Positions 55,246 to 64,000 of a stretch of DNA of 64,000 nt are shown piece by piece. The notes under the pieces were generated by a model. It ran no database searches, was not told the DNA's origin, and saw nothing but the letters and a program-made list of their open reading frames with translations. Every line of letters begins with the position of its first letter. The stretch's first letter is position 1. The stretch is from Ilyonectria destructans. Taxonomy: Eukaryota > Ascomycota > Sordariomycetes > Hypocreales > Nectriaceae. Both the position numbers and the translations under genes were made by a program. Location of the stretch: the NCBI GenBank assembly GCA_020740775.1, contig JAHEWK010000009.1:372001-436000 (forward strand), read 5' to 3'.

Positions 55246-55566
55246 TTTTTATACTGGGTGTACTACTTAATCTGTCTTTATTGGATTCCGGTGTTATAGG
55301 TAAGAGTCTTTTATAATTTCTAGGTGTTATTTTTTAAATTTGTCCTAATATTTGTTTTTTAGGACTTATTTCTTTATCCTAAGAAAGTTCTTTAATTTAT
55401 TTTAACAGTATATAAGGTATTTATAGAGTTCCTATATATCCTCTGAGGGGTTACAGTCTTTCTATCTTATTAGGTATTTTATTTTATTATTTTCTCTTTT
55501 TATATCGGTGATTTTTTCAACTGTGTATTTCTAGTTATTCTTAACTTCTATTTCTTAATTATTATC

Positions 55567-55854
55567 CTATATTTTAATATAAATAATATCTGCTGCTAAT
55601 TTAAGTAATAAAATATAAAAGATTAAATAGAGCTTAACCTTTAGTGGTAAGTCCAGTTTGTAGTTATTTTCTGAGATTTTTTCTAAAATTTTATAAGGTC
55701 CAATAAATTTAAAGTCCAATTTATTATTCGGCCTTTTCGTTATGATATTTTTTATTATAAGGTAGACTATATCTCCCCCCTGGAAGATTAGTCCCTTTAA
55801 TCTTTTCTTGTTATAGTGTTTTTTTATTTGGTTGCATATAAACTCCAGTTCCAT
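55567..55854 (-). pseudogene. Integrase C-terminal module of the gypsy element
   Basis: An open stretch of 95 codons reads GGDIVYLIIKNIITKRPNNK, LDFKFIGPYKILEKISENNY and YILLLKLA. This corresponds to the GDxVYL...RPSxKLDxKxxGPFxIxxxI...H(V)SLL region that follows the integrase core in gypsy elements. Biased to Ile/Lys/Asn/Tyr by AT mutation. Confidence 0.8.
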
Positions 55855-56229
55855 ATGTATTTCTTTATGTAGCTATTACAGCTGGTCGGTACTAAGAATT
55901 GCCTTTATATTTAAGGGTCCTTCTTATAATAATCTATAGGTATTAGAGGTAAATCCAAAATTAGTATAAGCCGGTATAAGCTTTATTATTCCTAAGGTGG
56001 ATATATTGTAGGCCAGTTGCACTATAGGCAGCTTCTAGACCCAGTTATCTTACTTATAGTTAATATAGTATTATAGGTACTATTTAACTATTTAGTTGAG
56101 TCTCTCTATTTGGCTATCCACTTATAGTCTTCAAGCTATTATAAGCTTATAGTTCAATCCCATTTAAGCTATTAGTTCTTATTAAAACTTAGATATAAAT
56201 ATTATTCCTCTATTAGAGATAATTTCTAT

Positions 56230-56420
56230 TGGCAATTTATATATACTAACGATATTTCTTAAGAATATATAAGAAAGTTATTCTATATCGGTAGACTCTT
56301 AGTAGGGTAGAAAGTATAAGAACTTTATAAGTCTATCCATAATAATAAATATACTGTTATAGAGTACTTTAATTATTAGGTCTTCAGATAGCAGGAGCTT
56401 AATAATATAGTCTATAGTAA
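56230..56420 (-). pseudogene. Integrase core fragment
   Basis: Minus-strand sequence reads MDRLIKF, FLPY, a stop, then ESTDIE and YIFLRNI. This matches the integrase segment with D-R-L-x-K...F-x-P...(S/T)-x-(D/E)-x-(A/I)-E in gypsy polyproteins. Interrupted by stops. Confidence 0.65.
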
Positions 56421-57899
56421 TAAATTCCCAAGGTCGCTATACTACTGGTAGTGGTTATAACTGTCTATAAGGCTTATATTATAGTGATTTTAACTTTTTA
56501 TACAGATTACATCCTTTAATGGTATCTAAGATAGCTTTCTTTATTTAGGGGAATAAGTATATTATCCTAAGCCTCTCAAAGGTTCCGTTAATACCCTGGT
56601 GTCCATATATAGGGTATTTATAAACTTCCTATACTAGTTATTGCTGCAGTTCTTCGGGAACCTGCAATTATTCTATTCGTTCTTCCTTAGGTAGTATATC
56701 GTTATACTTCTGGATTTCTTTTAGCAGTAGGTTATCTGGTTCCACTGTGTATATTGCTATAAGCATTCTTCTATTAAGCTTATTAACAAATTATACTTTT
56801 TTTATTAGTTCTGGGGGCTATTAAGATCCTATTTCTCTTTCTTTATAGATATTATATTATCTAAAGTCTGCTAGGTTAGTAATAAATCTCCAATAAAACC
56901 TAATGTATACTTAGTTGAATGTAAGTTCTTATTTCTGGTAGTCCTTTATATATTTCCTGCCGAATTTAGGTATACATTCTGAGGGTATAAAGGCTTATTT
57001 CTTATATATAGGTATTCCATATTGGTAGTTATACTTATAGGGGTAGATAGTATTATTATTGTTTTTATAACGATAGTACTATTATATCTTATTTTGCTAT
57101 TCTCTATTTAGGGTTTCTAGTAGGTCTTTATATACTATTTTAAGTTTCTTATTGCACTCTGGGTATGCTGTCTGTAGGTAGTCGTTATTTTTGGGTATTA
57201 TATAGTTACAATAGAATCTTTTATAGGCTTGGCTTTTTATAAGCCCCTTAATTTAGTAGTATTCTATTCTATCCTTTAGAAAACTGGGTACTAGTTTCTA
57301 AGGTATAAATACCTATTTATAGTATATTAGTATCCTACAGTTATAGTCAAATTCATTAGGAAATACTTCATTATTATTATCGTAAAATAAGTATTCCTTA
57401 TGGATCTTTATCTGCTATTCTTTACTGGGTATTTTGTTTATATTATACCATTTTTCCTTATACTTATAGATATTAGCGATATATCTCTACTTAAGATATT
57501 CTTCTGGGGTCAGCTTAAGAAGTTATTTATTTTCCTTAGTAATGCCAGTATTAAAGTTAGATTGTCAGCTAATAGTATCTGCTCTGCCATTCTCCAATCC
57601 TTTCTTGTGGATAATAATATAGTTAAATTCCAATAGGTATTCTGCATAGTAAAGTTATCTGCCACTAAGCTCTTAAGTGGTTGCAAAGTATAAGATATTC
57701 TTATAGTCAGTATAGACCTTAATTTTATACTTACTTCCTAAGAGGTAGTATTGGAATTCTTTAAATAAGTTAACTATTATAAGGAATTCTTTATTGTAGA
57801 TAGGGTAGTTAAGCTTTACTCTGTAGAGTTTATATAAGTAGAAGGCAATTAGGTGTAATTTCCCGTTAATATCTCTCTATCCTATTTAAAATTCCAGAC

Positions 57900-58750
57900 T
57901 AAAATTAGAGAAGTCTATTTCCAGCTTAACTTCTTTATTGGGGTCGAATATAACTAAGACTGGTTTGCTGAGAATTACCTTCTTAATATTATTAAAAGCC
58001 TTCTGCACTTTAGTATTCTATTTAAAATCTACTTCTTTCTTTATAAGTTCTATAAGGGTGTATCCAATACTTCCGAAATTATAAATAAACTTTCAGTAGT
58101 AGTTAGCAAATTCCAGAAAGCTCTATACCTCCTTAATATTTTTGGGTTTCAGCTAATCTTTAATAGCTTCAATTTTCTTACAATCTATATAGATCTTATT
58201 TAGACGGATAGTATATCTAAGGAAGTCTACTTTATCTATATAGAACTTACTTTTCTTTAGTTTAACAAGGAGGTTTACATCCTGTAGTTTCTTAAGTACT
58301 GCATAGACATATTCTATATATTCTTCTTCTGTATTGAAGAAGATAAAAATATCGTTAAGGTAATATATAACAAAGATATCGAGGTATTCCCGTAGCACAT
58401 TAGTAATCATCCATTAGAAGGTCGCCGGTATATTAGTAAGTCTAAAGGGCATAACTAGATATTCAAAAAGTCTATATTTCATACGGAAAGTAGTCTTCTA
58501 TTTATCTTCTGGTTTAATACAGATAAGGTTATAGACTCCTTTAAGGTTAAGGGCTGTAAACTACTTCTTGCTATATAATTAATCCTTCAGTTCGTTAATA
58601 AGTGGCAATAGTATCCAGTTCTTAATAGTGATATTATTAAGCTATTAGTAGTCCATAACTAATTGCAATTTTCCATTCTTCTTTGGGATAAATATAACTG
58701 GGTATCCTATAGAGGACTTTAATATTCTGATAAATCCTTTTTTTAATATA
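57900..58750 (-). pseudogene. Reverse transcriptase region of the gypsy element
   Basis: 58153-58410 is open and reads IFVIYYLNDIFIF, then VYAVLKKLQDVNLLVKLKKS and VDFLRYTIRLNKI, the RT palm and following segments. The catalytic YLDD is YLND (Asp to Asn, a G-to-A change). Upstream, near 58700, YPKEEWK corresponds to the FVPKKNGK lead-in. The rest is broken by stops. Confidence 0.85.
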
Positions 58751-61242
58751 TCTTCAAGATATTCTTTCAACATATAGAGTTAAACTTCATTAAGGTTATA
58801 AATCTTATAGAACTTAGCTGTAATTCCATCTTTCAGTACTATCTTATAGTCCTATTGGCTGTACTGTAGTAGGCCTATTTCTATTTCTTCAGCAAATAGC
58901 TTTTTATAGATATAGTAAGCAGGGGGCATATTCTTAATTCTATTATCTACTTCCTTATATTTCTTTATTTCTTATAGTTCTTTATTAAGCTTGGTAAATT
59001 ATACTTATACTTATACAATAGTACAGTATATCTTATTATTTTAGGCGTTACAGTATTTATATCTAGTGCCTTAGGGTAGTAAAGTTTCTATTGTATTATT
59101 ACATATTACTTTACTGATACTATTATTAGTTGAAGTTTAAGATTTTATATTATTATCTGAATTCTATTTATAGGAGGAATAATCATCAATATCGTTAAAG
59201 GTTATTTAGCCAGTCCTCTAATTAATCAGTAGGTTTACTTATTATAGCTATAGGTAGCCTAAAACCAAATTATATTATACTAAGGGGATAATATCAAAAG
59301 AGATACCCTTATTATATTTATTCACTAAAACCTTAAGGTAATTAATCTCCCTAATAATATATTTATTATTATAACTGAAACTTATTCCTTTAAGGTTCTA
59401 CACTCAATATAGGTTTAATTTATTCCTCTATAGTAGCTCCAACTTATTCACTATTCTTAGGTAAAGATAGTTAAGTTCTATACTGCTATCTACCAGCGCG
59501 GTATACCAGCATCCCTTAATTCATACCTGGATTTCCAAGCAATCCGTTTATATACTTCTTATAGTACGTAGAGCTCTTACTGGAAGTTCTACTTCTCCTA
59601 GCTCTTAGCCTATCTGTTGCTCTATTACAGAGGGCAAGTATGGTTTTTTGTCTGTATTCAAACCACTTTATACTATTCTCAGTCTTCAGCCTATCTGCCG
59701 GTTCTTCAGGGGAAGTTGAATCTATCTTTATACATCTTGCATATATATTTATAGATGATTTTTCCTTTCTGGGTATATTTTATATATCCCTTAGTGATGC
59801 AATCTATTATAAATATTTCTTTATAGATATCGTTAGGCATGGGAACAGGAATATGTTTTTTCTTGGTTCTTTATGTATAAAGAGAACTTTTCCTTGTCTT
59901 ATATTCCCTATAGTTATCTGGTTTGCTTGACGTTACAGTAGGTTTCTTCCCTTAATCGGTCGTGGGGTTTTCTTCCTGGGGTAGGGGTTATCTAGTTATC
60001 CCTAGCTATTTCTCTATTTCCCTTCGCTGGATATCGTCATCAGATAATTCATTATATCTGGGTTTCCCTAATTAGAAGTATTTTTATTCCTGCAGGAAAT
60101 ATCTTTATTCCTTCTGCACTTAGTGCTAAAGGTATACCTTAGTTTTTATATAGATTCAGTATTTCTGGTGCTGGTAATCCTAAGGGTCCTATAATCCTTA
60201 TATATACTATTATAGAAATCTGGTTATCTTAGCTTCCAGAATGGTAATATAGTACTTGGGGTATCTGTTAGTATTTTTATAGTACTCTATATTATACTTT
60301 ATATATAGTTGGGTAATAGGGATTCCTAATAGTCTTAGGGGGTAATAGTTATAAATCTATTTATTCTTTAAGTAGTAGTGGCATTACGGGTAGTAGTATA
60401 AGATCTATAAAATCTAATTGTATTCTTCTACATTAGGGTGGAGAATAGAGTTATCCCTAAACTCTCCTCTAGGTTCTACTATACAGCCTCTTACTTTATA
60501 TCTTATTATTATATAAAGGTAGATAGGTTCATATTATTTAGCATTTTGTTATTCCCTTATAAGTTATTAGTATATAGCTCTCTTATTTTCCTATTATCGG
60601 TTGCCTTACTTATTAAGTATAGCTTTATCCCACTATAGTTTTTCTATTGCTATTTAGCTGGTTTCTTCTGGGGTGCTAAGTATATATTCCTCTGCATAAG
60701 GGTTCAGTCTTTCTTTATCGCTGGGGTCAGAATATTTATTCCTAATATTATAGTATTCATCATTTTCATTCAGTATAGCACCTATTGTCCATTATTAGTC
60801 CATCTAAGTATTGTAGTCTTCCAGCTGTCTGTTAGGGATGTCGTTCTGGGTGTCCGGTACTTCCAGTATTCCTCTTTAATAGGTTCCTAATTGCTTTTCT
60901 TATTATACCATAGCTATTATTCTTAATATTTCTGCCGATAGTTGGACTATTAGTGGTTCCGGCATCAGTGTCCATTCTGTCCGTTTTTCCTGCCTATTTG
61001 TTCTCGAGGTAGGTTCTTCTGGGTGTAATACTTCTACTTCTTCTTAAGATAAGTATTACTCTTAGCTGGGTAGGTATATAGGCCAGCTTGAGTTAGAGTG
61101 CTTATATACGCCTCGTATCATAGCAATAGTTCGTATTCATACTGCTATTTCTATTTCTTTCTATCTCTAGATGGTATTTAATAATCGTTATCCAGTAGGC
61201 ATAAGTTAGAATTATCATTCTTTCTTAAGTTTATAGCATTCT

Positions 61243-61300
61243 TATATAAAGTATCCCTTTTTATTGCAGTTATAGTATATAATATCCTTCTTATCTTGGG
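61243..61300 (-). pseudogene. Gag CCHC zinc-knuckle remnant
   Basis: Minus strand reads YYNCNKKGYFI, a stop, ECY: a CCHC knuckle in which the first Cys and the His have become Tyr (G-to-A and C-to-T changes). Marks the gag end of the element. Confidence 0.6.
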
Positions 61301-62273
61301 GCTGCCTCTGTGCGGCTTTAAATTCTATAGGTCCAATATGTATTCCCCAAGAGGTATTTCCATAAGAGTTGCCCTATTGGCCACCTCTCTATCCTCTACC
61401 ATTCCCTTATTAGTTGGAATAGTAAGAATTATATAGAGTATCTCGACCTTTCTGGTATATTGCAGCTTTCTCCCTATATCTTTTATACTGTTATTTGTCG
61501 ATTTTAACAGCTATAGTAATATATTCCGTAAGGGTATTGAGTCAGTCAGCTTTATAGAGCTTATCTTTAACCTCATCCTTTAGTCCTTAGTAGAATATTT
61601 CTATAAGTACCTTATCCTTCCAGTCCAACTTAAAGGTAACTCGTTAGAGTGTAATAATATAGGCGGCAGCAGAATAAGTTTATTTAAGTATGTGGATTTT
61701 TACAGCTGCTTATCTTTCTTTATTAACCATTCTGAATATATCTTTAAGGGCTACTTTAAAGTTTTTTTAATCTGCAAATAGATTAACTGTATCTTAATTC
61801 TAATTGGCCTTATTATTATTAAGGAAATCTTTAAGAATAGATTCAAACTAATTCTTTACGTCGCCAGATATCAAATTGCTTATAAATAGCAGTTATAATT
61901 CTGCAGATACTAACTGTTATAGGTACCACTAAAAGTATCCTTTTATCCTGGTAATAAAAGGTACAACATTACTAAGCATTCCGTCGAACTTCTCTAATAG
62001 CAGTAGTTTTATTACTTCCCCTGGATTATATTTATTATTTCCAGCGACCGATACTGATGCATTCTGCACTTACTGCTGCAGAGTGCAGACCAGGTTGCAC
62101 AGCTACTTAACTTCAGCTGCCATATTGGCATTATTCGCCGGAGCTATATAAGCTGGTAGTACAGGTATATTGCTTAGGGTAGCAGAAGTTCAGTTAGTTC
62201 CAGACATCTTAACAGTACAAAATATTACTCAATAGTTAACATAAGTAACCTTTCTGAATAAGAGCTATTAACA

Positions 62274-62683
62274 TATAACAATTATACTCTCTAGACTACT
62301 ATATACATAGTATAGGGTAGGCAAGAGATAGGTTGCTAGTGGATAAACCGTAGGTTTATATTAGCAGATAGATTAGGGCATCACTTACTGGGTAATATTA
62401 CATCTAGTAATAGTCAAGCACAGTAATACGTAGCGAGTCAAGATAATTAAGGTAACCAAGTTATATTAATAGCTGAGTAGCTGCTTATTGGGAATATACA
62501 CTACTCTGTTATCTATATACTTAGATAGATCGTTAGATTGTATAAGTAATCCAGTGATCCAGAATCGTAGGATCGCAAAGGCAATCCTGCAATCCAGTTT
62601 TAGTTGGTCGAAAATTATGGGTACTAGAATACTGCCAGTCCCAACCGCCTGCTACCTACTCAAGGTATGCATAGGCCGTAATA
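62274..62683 (-). repeat. 5' LTR (right copy, 410 bp)
   Basis: Direct repeat of 54210-54619. Differences are nearly all transitions and mostly show A here against G in the left copy (for example GGGCATCACTT here, GGGCGTCACTT there), so this copy is the more mutated. Confidence 0.85.
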
Positions 62684-62688
62684 AGAAG
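62684..62688. repeat. Target-site duplication, right copy
   Basis: AGAAG directly after the right LTR, matching 54205-54209. Confidence 0.8.
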
Positions 62689-64000
62689 AATATACTTTTT
62701 TACTTTTTTAATTTAACTTTTAGAAGATAATTTTTATTATTATCTTACTATTTAACTAGCTATTATAGTAGCTTTTATCTCTTTCTTTTTATCTTTTTCT
62801 ATCTTTTTATCTTTAGAAGTATCTAATTAAGTATTTAACTTTTCTCTTTTATTAAAATCCCTTATTAATCTTAGCTATAGAATCTTCTTTTAACTTAAGC
62901 TTTAAGGTATTTTAGACTCTTACTGTTATAGGCTCTATTTACACTAAGTATTTTTTTTTTTTTTAGCTTTACTTAATATTATTAGATAGATTAAAGCTAT
63001 ACAGTATTATTAAATAGTAGAGATAAATAGTATATATTATATCTAGCACCAGAAAAAATAGTAGCTAAATAATAAGATTATTATATATTAATTTCTACTT
63101 AAAGCTTTAATTTAACCTTTTTAATTTTAACCTTACTATCTATAGATAATAGAGTTAGTTAATAACTCTATTATTTACAGTTAATAATCTTAAAATAGAA
63201 ATCTTATTCTATATAATAAGATATAAAAAAGACTGATATTTTCTATTATTAAAAGACTAACTTTCTTTTTAATAATTATTCTATTTTAACAACTTTTATT
63301 ATATTAACTATTATATCCACACTAAGTATATTCTACTAATAAAATATATAGTCTATATTATATACTATAAGATAGAAAGAAAGAGGTATTTATTCTATTA
63401 GAATAGCAGTTAGTTAAGATATATAAGAATATAAAAATAGCTAGTATAATAGGTAATTAGAGATATTTAGACTAGTTAGTTACTAGTAGGGGTATTTAAA
63501 AAGAGTCTAAATAAAGTTAAAAGAAAAGATTAAAGATTATATAGAGAGAGAGATTAGTTTTTTTACTTTTTTAGAGATTCTTTTTAGAAGTTAAAAAGGC
63601 TATAAGAACTTAAAATAGCTAGAAAGTCTATTAAATTATTATCTTTATTTTTAAAAGATTTATTTAAGTTTATTTTAACTATTACTACTTTTTTTATCTA
63701 ACTTCTATCTTTAATATCCCTAGAATATTAAGCTGCTATAATTTATTAGTGGGAGATACACTTAGTGCAGACAGAGCCCGCAACAGTAAGAGTCTAAGAT
63801 ACCCTAAAGTTTAAGTTGGAAGGAGGTCCTGCAGCTAAGACTAATAGAGGGATTCTAGTAAAATAAATAAGAAAGTACTTAATTAGATACTTCTAAATAC
63901 AATAGGACTTAAAGAAATAAGAATAAAGAGATAAGAGCTGCTATAATAGCTATTTAAATAGTAAGGCAATAATAAAGACTATTCTGAAAAATTAAAATTA
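62689..64000. other. Extremely AT-rich DNA to window end
   Basis: Almost only A/T with TTAA, TATA and TAGTTA strings. A slightly richer patch (63740-63830, GTGCAGACAGAGCCCGCAACAG) may be a remnant of an older element. No gene or recognisable repeat boundary. Confidence 0.55.

Larger units (their letters stand above)
54210..62683 (-). mobile_element. Full-length Ty3/gypsy LTR retrotransposon, RIP-inactivated
   Basis: An 8474-bp element bounded by two 410-bp direct LTRs and a perfect 5-bp target duplication (AGAAG). Read on the minus strand, the order is gag with a damaged CCHC knuckle (61.2-61.3 kb), reverse transcriptase (about 57.9-58.75 kb), integrase (about 56.2-56.5 kb) and an integrase C-terminal module (55.57-55.85 kb), so RT precedes IN as in Ty3/gypsy. 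A purine-rich tract (AGAGGGGAGA on the minus strand) abuts the left LTR, as a polypurine tract should, which makes the left LTR the 3' LTR. The internal part is extremely AT-rich and full of stops, so it is not autonomous. Confidence 0.88.

Overview
The window is nuclear DNA of a filamentous ascomycete (Pezizomycotina, probably a plant-associated Sordariomycete). Genes carry short GT-AG introns of about 43-170 nt. Fungal-specific families dominate: Zn2Cys6 regulators, a BAHD/Tri101-like acyltransferase, a PL9 pectate lyase, a tannase/feruloyl esterase, NLP and GH18 remnants. Moderate-GC gene blocks alternate with very AT-rich DNA whose stop codons look like RIP (C to T, G to A) damage. I built the gene models by hand from splice signals and frame continuity. 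No RNA gene or CRISPR array was recognised.

Layout. 1-0.38 kb: AT-rich DNA. 0.38-14.3 kb: an accessory block with a Zn2Cys6 regulator, an HHxxxD acyltransferase, a secreted PL9 lyase, two intact SDRs and a GST, plus two dead genes (an SDR with an internal deletion and a SnoaL-like gene with three nonsense codons). 14.9-20.2 kb: a seven-exon NO VEIN-like (DUF3883) gene that lacks the glycine-rich core of its ATPase domain. 20.6-25 kb: a broken NLP gene, a tannase relic and an intact secreted tannase/feruloyl esterase. 26.3-32.2 kb: a multi-span membrane protein, a Cys-rich probable GPI protein and a single-pass acidic/Ser-Thr-rich protein, none of known function. 33.4-34.7 kb: a GH18 chitinase pseudogene with RIP-type damage.

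35.1-53.4 kb is the most interesting part. It holds a sugar-type MFS transporter and a DUF1479 dioxygenase-like gene (divergent), a P450, a membrane-anchored Rieske oxygenase with an E-xx-H-xxxx-H iron site as in choline/carnitine monooxygenases, a second MFS transporter, a 700-aa Zn2Cys6 regulator, a fructosyl-amine/saccharopine-oxidase-like flavoenzyme and a monomeric sarcosine-oxidase-like flavoenzyme. Together these fit a catabolic cluster for a quaternary or N-methylated amine: Rieske N-demethylation, then flavin oxidation of secondary/tertiary amines, with uptake and a local regulator. CGG-N5-CCG palindromes lie in four of its promoters, three of them in tandem ahead of the sarcosine-oxidase-like gene. 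CGG-N7-CCG palindromes occur between the Rieske and MFS genes. A group of GATA sites upstream of the P450 suggests nitrogen control. The substrate is inferred, not shown.

53.4-64 kb is AT-rich. It contains a full-length minus-strand Ty3/gypsy retrotransposon (54210-62683) with 410-bp LTRs and a perfect AGAAG target-site duplication. The element carries an extra opposite-strand ORF next to its 3' LTR. That LTR and ORF are much less mutated than the rest of the element.
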